DNA of 27,440 nt from Clostridia bacterium (GCA_017504735.1 JAFVQP010000205.1:1-27440); one strand, 5' to 3'. Shown: positions 1 through 8,092, counted from the stretch's first letter. Numbers and translations are program-made. Notes: generated by a model not told the origin, from the letters alone.

Positions 1-18
1 CCTTGGCGCGTTTTTACG

Positions 19-35
19 TTGCAAACGCTTTGCAA
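19..35. promoter_or_regulatory. Perfect palindrome overlapping the -35 of the first operon; candidate operator
   Basis: TTGCAAA-CGC-TTTGCAA is a perfect inverted repeat with 7-base arms and a 3-base centre. Its right arm forms the -35 region of the promoter for the CPBP protease operon, a typical repressor position. The GCAAACG core resembles LacI/GalR-family operators, but those usually have an even centre (CG), so the family assignment is only a guess. No regulator gene lies next to it. Confidence 0.5.
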
Positions 36-57
36 ATGAAAAAAAATTTGATATAAT
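29..57 (+). promoter_or_regulatory. Sigma-A type extended -10 promoter, probably giving a leaderless mRNA
   Basis: The -10 hexamer TATAAT is at 52-57, preceded by TG-A (extended -10). A TTTGCA/TTGCAA -35 lies at 29-35 with 16-17 bp spacing. Exactly six bases (58-63) separate the -10 from the ATG at 64, so the expected transcription start is the A of the start codon. Confidence 0.65.
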
Positions 58-63
58 ATAGAT

Positions 64-1008
64 ATGGAACACAAACAAAAGGGTAAAAATGGGGGCTTGA
101 CCTCTCTTATCGGTACTTCTACGCCTGCAAAAGCGTCGGGGTTGACCTATTCGCTGGCGGCAATTCTTTCGGTTGTCGTGGCTTTTTTGTTTTTACTTTT
201 TGTCAGTATATTCGGCTTAGCGAAAGAGGGGTATGAGGAAAGTGATTGGTATCTTTATTGCAGTTACTTGTTGGTACCGTTTACTTTTTTGCTTGTGGCA
301 ATGTTTATTTTGCGTTGGTCGGGGCAATCGGTAGGAAACGAAATCCGCGCGCAAGCCTGCCCTGCAAGATATTTTGTAATTGCCATTTTACTGCAAGTGG
401 GGTTGCTTTGCTTATCGCAATTAAACGACTTATTTTTGGAGTGGTTAGAAGGCTTTGGGTATAAAGATACGCCCATCGTCTTGCCTTCCTTAGATGGCTT
501 TGGGTTTGTAGGCGTATTGATAACCATTGCCGTTTTACCTGCAATTTTTGAAGAGCTGATTTTCCGCGGATTACTCTTAAAGGGTATGAAATCCTTTGGT
601 ACAGTGGGGACGGTGCTTTTAAACGGGGCGTTGTTTGCGCTCTACCATCAAAATCCTGCGCAAACCATGTATCAATTTTGTTGTGGGTGCGCGTTTGCGC
701 TTGTGGCTATCCGCGCGGGAAGTATTTTGCCGACGGTCGTTTCCCATTTTATCAACAATGCACTCATCGTTACCTTGACAAAATATGGGTTGGCGGATTT
801 GCAAGGCGGTGTGCTTATCACGGTGGTAATTGTGTCAATTTTGTGCTTAATCGCATCCCTGGTATGGCTGTTTTTCTTTGATAAGGGTAAAAATAAGCCT
901 AGGCGAGAGGAGGATAAGGCGGAAATAAAACGGTTTTTCTTGTATGCCTCGGTGGGTATTGCGATGTATGCGCTTACTTGGATAAGTGTACTTTTGACGG
1001 GGTTCTGA
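64..1008 (+). CDS. CPBP family intramembrane metalloprotease
   Basis: A 314-residue multi-pass membrane protein with the signature of the CAAX-protease/bacteriocin-processing (CPBP, Abi) family: EELIFRG with E163, E164 and R168, then FALYHQNP (second motif histidine) and SHFINN (third motif). These residues form the metal-dependent active site within the membrane in characterised relatives. The natural substrate of most bacterial members, including this one, is unknown; self-immunity to bacteriocins and protein maturation are known roles in the family. The start at 64 is the only reasonable one, because no other in-frame ATG occurs until about residue 81. No Shine-Dalgarno precedes it and the -10 box sits six bases upstream, so translation is probably leaderless. 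The gene is followed after 1 bp by rlmH and heads a four-gene operon. Confidence 0.88.
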   Translation: MEHKQKGKNGGLTSLIGTSTPAKASGLTYSLAAILSVVVAFLFLLFVSIFGLAKEGYEESDWYLYCSYLLVPFTFLLVAMFILRWSGQSVGNEIRAQACPARYFVIAILLQVGLLCLSQLNDLFLEWLEGFGYKDTPIVLPSLDGFGFVGVLITIAVLPAIFEELIFRGLLLKGMKSFGTVGTVLLNGALFALYHQNPAQTMYQFCCGCAFALVAIRAGSILPTVVSHFINNALIVTLTKYGLADLQGGVLITVVIVSILCLIASLVWLFFFDKGKNKPRREEDKAEIKRFFLYASVGIAMYALTWISVLLTGF

Positions 1009-1009
1009 T

Positions 1010-1447
1010 ATGCAAAAAATTTATTTTGTTGTGGTTGGAAAAATCAAAGAAAGCTTTTATAGGGAAGCGGTTGCGGAATACGTAAAACGTATGTCACGCT
1101 TTGCTAAGGTCGAAATTAAAGAACTTGCCGAAGGGGCAAACCCTGAAGCGGAAGCGGATGAAATTTTGCGCGCTTGCAAAGGCTACACCATCGCATTGGC
1201 TGTGGAAGGTGAGAAGCAAACAAGCGAACAGCTTGCCAAACGGCTTGGCAAATTAACGGATGAAGGGAAGGACGTTACCTTTGTAATCGGCTCGTCCTGC
1301 GGACTTTCCGAGCGAGTGAAGAAATTTGCGGATTACCGTTTGTCCTTTTCGGATATGACGTTCCCGCATCAGCTTATGCGTGTTATCCTTGCCGAGCAGG
1401 TATATCGCGCGTTTATGATTAATGCAGGTTCTACCTATCATAAGTAA
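1010..1447 (+). CDS. rlmH: 23S rRNA (pseudouridine(1915)-N(3))-methyltransferase RlmH
   Basis: RlmH is a SPOUT-class enzyme that uses S-adenosylmethionine to methylate N3 of pseudouridine 1915 in helix 69 of 23S rRNA on the assembled ribosome. The 145-residue protein has the family's N-terminal beta strand (KIYFVVVGKIKE), the SAM-binding loop region (TFVIGSSCGLSERV) and the very conserved C-terminal end (MTFPHQLMRVILAEQVYRAF, then STYHK). It is about 10-15 residues shorter than usual but both ends are intact. The SAM loop reads IGSSCG where most members have IGGxxG, a mild divergence. It starts 1 bp after the protease stop, so it is probably translationally coupled. RlmH is a housekeeping gene often carried close to the replication origin in Firmicutes. 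Confidence 0.93.
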   Translation: MQKIYFVVVGKIKESFYREAVAEYVKRMSRFAKVEIKELAEGANPEAEADEILRACKGYTIALAVEGEKQTSEQLAKRLGKLTDEGKDVTFVIGSSCGLSERVKKFADYRLSFSDMTFPHQLMRVILAEQVYRAFMINAGSTYHK

Positions 1448-1471
1448 AACGTCCCTTGCATAGGATATCCT

Positions 1472-2281
1472 ATGGATATTTATGGGCAGGTTGTAGGCTT
1501 TTACGAAGAAGTAAAGACGGAAAAAACGGAGATCGGTAAAACGCTGTTTGGGCGTACCATGTACGCGATGAAGGTGGGTAATGGTACACCTGTTGGGTTG
1601 GTGCAATGCGCAATGCATGGGCGAGAATTTATCACCGCGAAGCTTGCCATGGAACAGTATCGCATTGGCGTAAGTAAGGGGAGCTGTTGGTTTATTCCTC
1701 TTGTCAATCCTGACGGCGCGCTGTTGTCCGAGGTGGGGATTTCTACCGCACCAACTGTGATGCGAGGTTTCTTAACGGAAATCAATCAAGGCGACGATTT
1801 TTCTCTGTGGAAAGCAAACGGCAGGGGTGTAGATTTAAACGTGAATTTTGATGCGGCGTGGGGTACGGGTGTGAAAAATATCCGTAAGCCGAGTGCGGAA
1901 AATTATATCGGACAGTATCCTTTTTCCGAGCCTGAAACGCAGGCGTTGAAAAATTTTACCGAAAAAGTCAAACCTGATTACACGGTTAGTTATCACACGA
2001 AAGGCGAGGAGATTTATTGGTATTTTTCGCAGTCATCTCGTACCTGCCCCCGTGATTTTGCGTTGGCAAAGGTGATTTCTGCGGTGACGGGCTATCCTTT
2101 GAAAATGGCAAAAGGAAGTGCGGGCGGATATAAGGATTGGTGTATAGAAAGGCTAGGTATCCCCGCTTTTACAGTAGAAGTGGGCAAAGAGGAGCTAATC
2201 CATCCCTTGCGGGAAGAGACTTTACAAGATATTATTGAAAAAAATGGGCGGGCGGTATTTGCGCTGTCTAAGGAAATGTGA
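1472..2281 (+). CDS. M14 family zinc carboxypeptidase (peptidoglycan-peptide type likely)
   Basis: A 269-residue soluble protein with the M14 metallopeptidase layout: zinc ligands H49 and E52 in CAMHGREF, the NPDG turn, the GVDLNVNF segment, third zinc ligand H175 in SYHTKGEE and catalytic glutamate E236 in FTVEVGKEE. In bacteria of this type M14 enzymes usually act on cell-wall peptides (gamma-D-glutamyl-diaminopimelate peptidase or MpaA-like amidase), which is the likely role here. No signal peptide is visible, so it would act on recycled muropeptides in the cytoplasm. The usual NRNF motif, whose arginine binds the substrate carboxylate, reads NVNF, so the substrate contact differs. It lies 24 bp after rlmH and its stop adjoins the tadA start. 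Confidence 0.85.
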   Translation: MDIYGQVVGFYEEVKTEKTEIGKTLFGRTMYAMKVGNGTPVGLVQCAMHGREFITAKLAMEQYRIGVSKGSCWFIPLVNPDGALLSEVGISTAPTVMRGFLTEINQGDDFSLWKANGRGVDLNVNFDAAWGTGVKNIRKPSAENYIGQYPFSEPETQALKNFTEKVKPDYTVSYHTKGEEIYWYFSQSSRTCPRDFALAKVISAVTGYPLKMAKGSAGGYKDWCIERLGIPAFTVEVGKEELIHPLREETLQDIIEKNGRAVFALSKEM

Positions 2282-2283
2282 TT

Positions 2284-2805
2284 ATGAGGCGTTTAACAAG
2301 AGAGGAAAAATTTATGCGCGCGGCCATCAAGGCGGCGAAACGCGGTTTAAACGAGGGGGAAGTTCCCATCGGCGCCGTGGTTGTCTATGAGGATAAGGTG
2401 GTATCACGTGGCTACAACCGACGTGCGAAGTTGCAGCTTGCCTCTGCGCATGCGGAAATGATGGCGATTGATAAAGCGTGTAAAAAATTCGGTTCTTGGC
2501 GTTTGCCTGAGGGGTGTGAATTATACGTGACCTTGGAACCCTGCCCAATGTGCATGGGGGCAAGCCTGAATGCCCGTGTGAGCAAACTGTATTTCGGCGC
2601 ATACGAGCAAAAGGGGCGTTCGTTGACGAACGAGCTTGCGGATGCAAATCTACTCAACCATAAAACGGAAGTGGTAGGCGGTGTCTTGGAAGAAGAATGT
2701 AAGGCAGTTTTAAGCGGTTTCTTCATTGCGATGCGGCAAAAGCAAAAAGAGGAAAAGGAGAGGAAAAAAGCCGAAGCGGAAATTTTAGAAAAAAAAGATG
2801 AGTAA
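2284..2805 (+). CDS. tadA: tRNA-specific adenosine deaminase TadA
   Basis: TadA deaminates adenosine 34 of tRNA-Arg(ACG) to inosine, which is essential for decoding CGN codons. The zinc site is complete: H56 with the catalytic proton-shuttling E58 in HAEMMAI, and C87 and C90 in PCPMCMGA. At 173 residues it is slightly longer than usual, owing to a charged Lys/Glu-rich tail after about residue 148. A GTG at 2278 is also possible, but AAGGA at 2270-2274 is only 3 bases from it and 9 from the ATG at 2284, which favours 2284. It is the last gene of the CPBP-rlmH-M14-tadA run. In many Firmicutes tadA is followed by the SRP RNA and dnaX; neither is present here. Confidence 0.94.
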   Translation: MRRLTREEKFMRAAIKAAKRGLNEGEVPIGAVVVYEDKVVSRGYNRRAKLQLASAHAEMMAIDKACKKFGSWRLPEGCELYVTLEPCPMCMGASLNARVSKLYFGAYEQKGRSLTNELADANLLNHKTEVVGGVLEEECKAVLSGFFIAMRQKQKEEKERKKAEAEILEKKDE

Positions 2806-2821
2806 TCGGCTTGTCATTCGC

Positions 2822-2851
2822 TTGACATATGCGTGCGTGATAAGGTATTAT
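2822..2851 (+). promoter_or_regulatory. Sigma-A type promoter of prs
   Basis: A perfect TTGACA (2822-2827) and TATTAT (2846-2851) are separated by 18 bp. It is the only strong promoter between tadA and prs and places the transcript start near 2858, leaving a leader of about 130 nt. Confidence 0.75.
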
Positions 2852-2986
2852 AAATAAGGTAAGAATCGTGTAGGGGAAATGGACGGGCTGTGCCCGTGAT
2901 GAGTGAAGACTAACGAAAAAAATCCGTTGCGCCTATTGGTGGAAAAATCGTAGTGCGGACGGGTAAAAATAAAAGGATGGTTACAC
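2852..2986 (+). ncRNA. Structured 5' leader of prs; possible cis-acting RNA of unknown class
   Basis: The leader is long for a housekeeping gene and can fold. Hairpin one is ACGGGC/GCCCGT (2883-2888 with 2892-2897, triloop). Hairpin two is ATCCGTT/GACGGGT (2922-2928 with 2958-2964), enclosing CGCC/GGTG (2930-2933 with 2938-2941). The segment GGACGGG occurs twice (2881-2887 and 2957-2963), and both copies can pair with TCCGTT at 2923-2928, so the folds are mutually exclusive. It does not match any riboswitch consensus recalled here (ykkC types, ZTP, purine, yybP, T-box). No U-tract follows, so any control would act on translation or stability. Confidence 0.3.
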
Positions 2987-3931
2987 ATGATAACTCACGG
3001 CAATGAAATTAAGTTGTTTTCCGGTAACTCCAATCAAGAACTTGCAAAAGCGATTGCGAAGAAGCTCAATACCGAGCTCGGCGAAATCGAGGTAACCAAG
3101 TTCTCCGACGGCGAGATCAACGTACATATTGCAGAAACTGTACGTGGTAGAGATTTGTTCATTATTCAATCTACTGGTGCTCCCGTAAATGATAACCTTA
3201 TGGAATTGTTGATTATGATTGACGCAGCAAAACGTGCTTCGGCTGGTCGTATCACAGCGGTAATTCCCTATTTCGGTTATGCTAGACAAGACAGAAAGGC
3301 TCGTTCGCGTGATCCTATCACGGCAAAGCTCGTGGCAAATTTGATTACGGCTGCAGGCGCTGACCGTGTTCTTACGATGGATTTGCACGCGGATCAAATC
3401 CAAGGGTTCTTTGATATCCCTGTGGATAATCTTTTGGGCGGTCCTACCCTTTACCAATACTTTGCACAGCAAAACAACATTGACGTTGTCGTTGCGCCTG
3501 ACTTGGGCAGTGTAAAACGTTCGAGAAAGGTTGCTGAAAAATTCGGTGTGCCCCTTGCCATCATCGACAAACGCCGTCCTAAGGCGAACGTTATGGAAGT
3601 TATGAGCATTATCGGTGACGTTAAGGGTAAGAGATGCCTTATGATTGACGATATGATCGATACGGCAGGTACCCTTTGTCAAGGCGCGCAGGCAATCAAA
3701 GATGCTGGCGCAACCGAAGTGTATGCAGGCTGTACGCACGCGGTGCTTAGCGGTCCCGCAGTAGAACGTCTTAAAAATTCGGCAATCACCAAGCTTGTTA
3801 TGTTGGATACCGTACACTTGGACGAATCGAAGAAGCTTGATAAGTTTGAGGTATTGTCCGTTGCGGATATCTTTGCTTCGGCAATTGAAAACGTATATTT
3901 AGACAAGCCTATGTCGAAGCTTTACGACTAA
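2987..3931 (+). CDS. prs: Ribose-phosphate pyrophosphokinase (PRPP synthetase)
   Basis: It transfers pyrophosphate from ATP to ribose 5-phosphate to make PRPP, the precursor of purines, pyrimidines, NAD, histidine and tryptophan. The 314-residue length is standard for class I enzymes. Visible signatures are the N-terminal [12 protein letters not shown], the [10 protein letters not shown] loop, [20 protein letters not shown] (ATP/flexible loop), [18 protein letters not shown] and the PRPP-binding loop [11 protein letters not shown] starting at about D221. The start at 2987 follows AAGGA of AAAAGGATGG at a workable distance. The gene has its own promoter and structured leader and is followed by a hairpin before pth. 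The prs-pth-mfd order is a partial match to the Bacillus subtilis neighbourhood, without ctc, fin or spoVT between or after. Confidence 0.97.
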   Translation: MITHGNEIKLFSGNSNQELAKAIAKKLNTELGEIEVTKFSDGEINVHIAETVRGRDLFIIQSTGAPVNDNLMELLIMIDAAKRASAGRITAVIPYFGYARQDRKARSRDPITAKLVANLITAAGADRVLTMDLHADQIQGFFDIPVDNLLGGPTLYQYFAQQNNIDVVVAPDLGSVKRSRKVAEKFGVPLAIIDKRRPKANVMEVMSIIGDVKGKRCLMIDDMIDTAGTLCQGAQAIKDAGATEVYAGCTHAVLSGPAVERLKNSAITKLVMLDTVHLDESKKLDKFEVLSVADIFASAIENVYLDKPMSKLYD

Positions 3932-3950
3932 TTAAGAAAAAAATACGAAA

Positions 3951-3976
3951 GAGCCGTCGCTACACCGTGACGGCTC
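3951..3976 (+). terminator. Strong hairpin after prs; weak or partial terminator, or mRNA-stabilising stem
   Basis: GAGCCGTCGC-TACACC-GTGACGGCTC forms a 10-bp stem (one G-T pair) with a 6-base loop. On the + strand the bases after it (tcaatcag) are not a U-tract, so termination there is doubtful. On the minus strand it would be followed by TTTCGTATTTTTTTC, a good U-rich tail. With pth only 24 bp downstream, it may allow readthrough or mark a 3' end of the prs mRNA. Confidence 0.5.
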
Positions 3977-3999
3977 TCAATCAGTTATAAGAGGAAAAT

Positions 4000-4569
4000 A
4001 TGTATTTGATTGTAGGGTTGGGAAATCCCGACAAAAAGTATGAAAAAACCTTTCACAATATGGGGTATATTGCCGTAGGCGATGCGGCGGAAGCGCTTGG
4101 CGCAAAGTTTAAAAAGAAGGAGTGTGAAGCCTCCGTTGCGGAAGCCTTCGTTGGGGGAGAAAAGGTGATTCTCGCCCGTCCTTTGACGTATATGAATAAC
4201 TCTGGCAGGGCTGTAAAGCAGTTGATGTCGAAATACAAAATCGACGAGGAAAAACTGCTCGTAATTTACGATGATTACGATTTGCCAAAGGGTAAAGTGC
4301 GCATTCGTGCAAACGGCAGCGCAGGTACGCATAACGGCATGCGCAGTATTATCGGGGAAACGGGGTTGAAAAATTTTGCCCGTATCCGTATCGGTATCCG
4401 TGATGAAGCGGTAAATATCCCCATCATCAATTACATGCTTGCCGAGGTGTGCAAGGAAGATTATCCCGTGTATGCGGAGGCTTGCCATAAGGCAGGGGAA
4501 GCGGCTGCGGAATTTGCGCGCGGCTTGGATATTGAAAAGGTAATGTGTAAGTTTAACAGCAATGCATAA
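4000..4569 (+). CDS. pth: Peptidyl-tRNA hydrolase
   Basis: Pth cleaves the ester bond of peptidyl-tRNAs that drop off the ribosome, recycling the tRNA; it is an essential cytoplasmic enzyme. The 189-residue length is normal. The N-terminal signature GLGNPDKKYEKTFHNMGY carries N9 and the catalytic H19 (N10 and H20 in E. coli numbering). The central RPLTYMNNSG, YDDYDLPKGKVRIR and GSAGTHNGMRSI blocks are all intact. The start at 4000 follows AGAGGA with good spacing. It lies 22 bp upstream of mfd, the usual Firmicutes neighbour, and the pair is probably cotranscribed with or without prs. Confidence 0.97.
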   Translation: MYLIVGLGNPDKKYEKTFHNMGYIAVGDAAEALGAKFKKKECEASVAEAFVGGEKVILARPLTYMNNSGRAVKQLMSKYKIDEEKLLVIYDDYDLPKGKVRIRANGSAGTHNGMRSIIGETGLKNFARIRIGIRDEAVNIPIINYMLAEVCKEDYPVYAEACHKAGEAAAEFARGLDIEKVMCKFNSNA

Positions 4570-4591
4570 GGCATTGCTTTGAAGGGAAGAG

Positions 4592-7500
4592 ATGAAACGC
4601 AATTTTTTAACGCTTGAACAAATCGGGGAAGAGTATTCCTCGTATGCAGACGATATCCGCCGCGGCACGCCGACGGCGGTTTTCGGCGTTTCAGATTCTT
4701 TCAAATACCTGCTGGCAGGGCTTTCGCCCTTGCCTGTGGTGTACGTGACGGCGGATAGTATTTCCGCGCGCAAAGCGGCGGATAATATTGCGGCTTTGAC
4801 GGGAAAACGCACCGAGGTTTTGGCGGCGAAAGACGAAGTTTTGATGTATAGAAAGGCGCTGTCAAAAGACTCGCTTTATCGTCGGTTGAATGGGATTTAC
4901 GAGCTTGGAAACGCTTGCGACGTCTTGACCGCGGAGATTGACGCGCTCATTCAATTATTCCCTAAAAAGTTGCCGACGCTGACCTTGAAAGAGGGGGAGG
5001 ATTATGATTTTCTTTCCCTGCCTAAACACCTTGCGGAGATGGGATATACCCGTAATTTCGAGGTGGAATCGAAGGGCGTTTTTGCAATCCGCGGTGATAT
5101 TTTAGACATCTATCCCATCAATGCGGAGCATCCTGTTCGCATTGACTTTTTCGGAGATACGGTTGAGAAAATTAAACCCTACGACGAGGTAACGGGGACC
5201 CGTCTTGCCGGGGTAAAGGAAATTACGATTCTTTCCGCGACAGACGTTTGGGTGACGGAAAATGATAAGGCGAGGTTGCCTGCGCTTTTACAAAACGAGG
5301 TGAAACGTTTTAAAACGGCGGAAGCCTATGCGCGTGCGAGAGAAATCGCGGACGAGTTACTCGTAGGAGAGGGATGCGACAATGCATTTTTGTTGCCTCT
5401 TTTGGAAAATTCTACCGACTTTTTCTCGGTTTTACCTGAAAATACCGTTATTATTTTTGACGAAGGGAAAACCCTTTGGGATAAATTTAACGCGCTGTAC
5501 AAGGAACACGAGGAACGTTTTCACCGTTTGCAAGCGGGGGGCGAAGCGTTCGATTTTACCCGCAATCAATACGTGGATAAGGATGGATTTTTGGACAACT
5601 TGCAAAGGGTACGTCGGGTGGCGATGCAGACCTTTACGGGCAATCCATTCTTCTTTCAGCCTTTGAAGATTTACAATTTTTCCGCGACGCCTGCGCCGAA
5701 ATATTACAACGGGATTTCTGCAATTTTGACGGATATTTCCAACTGGAAACGTGGCGGTTACCGTATTCTACTGTACTGCGGTGATGAAAAACGCGCGGTA
5801 AAAATGAGCGAGTACTTGTCCGAGGAATATATTTCCACGGTTAAATTGCCCGATAGCATGTCCGAGTTTAAGGGCGTTTGCATCCTTGACGAACCGCTGG
5901 ATAAGGGGTTGGTTTTACACGATTGTAAGCTGGCAATTATCGGTACGGGTGATTTGTATATGCAGACCCGTGAAAGTAAGCGTATCCGCCGTAAACGCGG
6001 GGATATGTTTACGGCACCTGAGGTGGGGGATTTCGTCGTTCACGAAACCCATGGTATCGGCAAAGCGGTAGGGATGCAAAAAATTGAAACGACGGACGGG
6101 ATTAAGGAATACGTTGCGGTTGAATACAAGGACGGGGCGAAATTGTACGTGCCTGCCGAGTGTATGGACGTACTGTCAAAGTACGTGGGTGCGGAAAACC
6201 CCACGTTGAGTAAAATCGGCGGTGCGGATTTCGAACGCGTGAAAAAGCGCGTGCAGGAATCCTTGAAAAAGTTGGCGTTTGACCTTAAGCAATTGTATGC
6301 CGAGCGCGCGGAAACGTACGGCTATGCCTTCCCGACAAACGACGTGTTTATGCAGGAATTTGAGGATGCATTCCCGCATCCCTTGACGGTCGATCAGGCA
6401 AGCTCGGTTGTAGAAATCAAGATGGATATGTGTTCGCCCAAGGTGATGGATCGGTTGCTTTGCGGTGACGTGGGCTTTGGGAAAACGGAGGTTGCCTTCC
6501 GTGCCATTTACCTTTGTATTTTGGCAGGAAAACAAGCGGCTTTGATGTGTCCTAGTACCGTTTTGTGCAGTCAGCATTTTAATACCGCCATGGCGCGTTT
6601 TTCTGATTTTGGCGTGCGTGTGGCTTGTTTAAACCGCTTTAATACCCCCAAGGAAACGGCTGCGGTTTTACAAGGCTTGGAAGAAGGGACGATCGATCTT
6701 GTAATCGGTACCCATCGTCTATTGTCTGCGGACGTAAAGTTCAAGGATTTGGGTTTGCTTGTCTTGGACGAAGAGCAACGTTTCGGTGTAGAGCATAAAG
6801 AAAAAATTAAGCATATGCGTAAAAATATCGACTGTCTTACGATGACGGCGACCCCCATTCCCCGTACCCTGCATATGTCTTTATCGGGGATAAGGGATAT
6901 TTCCACCATTCAGACGCCCCCGTCGGAGCGTTTGCCCGTACAAACGTACGTGGTGGAGGAAACGGAAACGCTCATTCGCGATGCGTGCATTCGTGAATTA
7001 TCGAGGGGCGGTCAAGTGTTCATTTTGTACAACAAAGTGGAGAGTATTTTTACCTTTGCTTCGCAAATCCAAAGGATTTTGCCGGAAGCGCGCCTTTCGA
7101 TTGCGCACGGTAGAATGGAAAAAACTGCGCTTGAAAACGCGGTGTTGAATTTTTACAGCGGTAACTCGGACGTATTGATTACCACGACGATTATTGAAAA
7201 TGGTATCGACCTTCCTAACGCAAACACCATCATCGTGGTGGACAGCGATAGGTTGGGGATATCGCAGTTGTATCAATTAAAGGGTAGAGTGGGCAGAGGC
7301 ACTCGTTTGGCACATGCGTACTTTACCTTTAAGCCTGAAAAAGTAATGTCCGACAATGCATCCGCGCGTTTGAAAGCGATTATGGAATTTACCGAGCTTG
7401 GCTCTGGGTATAAGCTTGCGATGCGAGATTTGGAAATCCGTGGCGCAGGTAACGTTCTCGGTGCGGAACAGCACGGACATATGGGGAAGGTTGGGTATGA

Positions 7501-7993
7501 ATTATACTCTAAACTTTTGAAGGAAGAATTGACGGGTGAAACGCAATCGGTGGTGGATTTGGATATCCGCGCCAACGCCTATATCAACGAAAAATACATC
7601 GAATCTTCCGCAGGTAGATTGGATGCGTATAAGCAGATTGCGGAAATTAACACGGTTGCCGATTACAAACGTGTGTACAATTCCTTGCTGGATATGTACG
7701 GCGAGTTGCCAAAGGCGGTGGAAAACCTTTTGGTGATAGCCGTTTTGAAGAGCTATGCGGCAAAATTCCACGTGAAAAAGATTACCCTTATCAAGGGTGT
7801 GGGAGCATTGGAATTCCCCTCGTTAGAGACGCTTGGTGACAAACGAATTCTTGCCGCGATGGATAAATATCAAGGTCGAGTTCGCTTAAATATGTCGGAA
7901 GCGCCCGTGATAGAATTCTTTGCGAAACGCGAGGCGGCGGAATTGATGGCAGAAATGACAAAATTTTTGAAATTTGCACTAACTTTTCAGTAG
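4592..7993 (+). CDS. mfd: Transcription-repair coupling factor Mfd
   Basis: Mfd is an ATP-driven DNA translocase that pushes or removes RNA polymerase stalled at lesions and recruits UvrA for strand-specific repair. At 1133 residues it is full length for the family. The order of parts is: a UvrB-like N-terminal module (about 1-340), the RNA polymerase interaction (CarD-like) domain starting near residue 476 (EVGDFVVHETHGIGKAVG), the RecG-like translocase with Walker A GDVGFGKT at 625-632 and DEEQ at 726-729, motif V/VI (TTTIIENGIDLPNAN; LKGRVGRG), and the C-terminal TRCF/D7 domain. The start at 4592 follows AAGGGAAGAG. It is probably cotranscribed with pth. A weak GCAAA/TTTGC hairpin with a T-run (8001-8021) after the stop might end the transcript. 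Confidence 0.97.
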   Translation: MKRNFLTLEQIGEEYSSYADDIRRGTPTAVFGVSDSFKYLLAGLSPLPVVYVTADSISARKAADNIAALTGKRTEVLAAKDEVLMYRKALSKDSLYRRLNGIYELGNACDVLTAEIDALIQLFPKKLPTLTLKEGEDYDFLSLPKHLAEMGYTRNFEVESKGVFAIRGDILDIYPINAEHPVRIDFFGDTVEKIKPYDEVTGTRLAGVKEITILSATDVWVTENDKARLPALLQNEVKRFKTAEAYARAREIADELLVGEGCDNAFLLPLLENSTDFFSVLPENTVIIFDEGKTLWDKFNALYKEHEERFHRLQAGGEAFDFTRNQYVDKDGFLDNLQRVRRVAMQTFTGNPFFFQPLKIYNFSATPAPKYYNGISAILTDISNWKRGGYRILLYCGDEKRAVKMSEYLSEEYISTVKLPDSMSEFKGVCILDEPLDKGLVLHDCKLAIIGTGDLYMQTRESKRIRRKRGDMFTAPEVGDFVVHETHGIGKAVGMQKIETTDGIKEYVAVEYKDGAKLYVPAECMDVLSKYVGAENPTLSKIGGADFERVKKRVQESLKKLAFDLKQLYAERAETYGYAFPTNDVFMQEFEDAFPHPLTVDQASSVVEIKMDMCSPKVMDRLLCGDVGFGKTEVAFRAIYLCILAGKQAALMCPSTVLCSQHFNTAMARFSDFGVRVACLNRFNTPKETAAVLQGLEEGTIDLVIGTHRLLSADVKFKDLGLLVLDEEQRFGVEHKEKIKHMRKNIDCLTMTATPIPRTLHMSLSGIRDISTIQTPPSERLPVQTYVVEETETLIRDACIRELSRGGQVFILYNKVESIFTFASQIQRILPEARLSIAHGRMEKTALENAVLNFYSGNSDVLITTTIIENGIDLPNANTIIVVDSDRLGISQLYQLKGRVGRGTRLAHAYFTFKPEKVMSDNASARLKAIMEFTELGSGYKLAMRDLEIRGAGNVLGAEQHGHMGKVGYELYSKLLKEELTGETQSVVDLDIRANAYINEKYIESSAGRLDAYKQIAEINTVADYKRVYNSLLDMYGELPKAVENLLVIAVLKSYAAKFHVKKITLIKGVGALEFPSLETLGDKRILAAMDKYQGRVRLNMSEAPVIEFFAKREAAELMAEMTKFLKFALTFQ

Positions 7994-8010
7994 TTTATAA
8001 GCAAAAATGT

Positions 8011-8039
8011 TTGCACTTTTTAAAAAAATAAGGTATAAT
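8011..8039 (+). promoter_or_regulatory. Sigma-A type promoter of the PrsA-like lipoprotein gene
   Basis: TTGCAC (8011-8016) and a perfect TATAAT (8034-8039) are separated by 17 bp, giving a predicted start near 8046 and a leader of about 95 nt. Confidence 0.7.
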
Positions 8040-8065
8040 ATAACTTGACGATATAATGAATAAGG

Positions 8066-8092
8066 GGAAAATGCCTTTTTAGGGTGTTTTCC
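8066..8092 (+). promoter_or_regulatory. Hairpin in the 5' leader of the PrsA-like gene
   Basis: GGAAAATGCC pairs with GGTGTTTTCC over 10 positions (two G-T pairs) around a 7-base loop. It lies soon after the predicted transcript start. A 5' stem of this kind can protect mRNA from decay, but a U-tract is missing, so it is not a terminator. Confidence 0.4.

Noticed and set aside
2768..2812. AAGCCGA / TCGGCTT inverted repeat at the end of tadA as a terminator
   Set aside because: The loop would be over 30 bases and no T-run follows.
2883..2918. Hammerhead-ribozyme-like core (TGATGAG at 2897-2903 and CGAAA at 2914-2918 after a stem)
   Set aside because: The base before TGATGA is G, not the required C; stem II would have only two pairs; and no U-A pair exists at the cleavage site.
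2806..2986. Possible SRP RNA after tadA, as found in many Firmicutes
   Set aside because: The conserved GGTCAGG...GGAAGGAAGCAG core is absent, and dnaX does not follow.
8056..8082. Eight-codon leader peptide frame (ATG to TAG) in the PrsA-like leader
   Set aside because: No ribosome-binding site, and no regulatory codons or attenuator downstream; most likely chance in an AT-rich leader.
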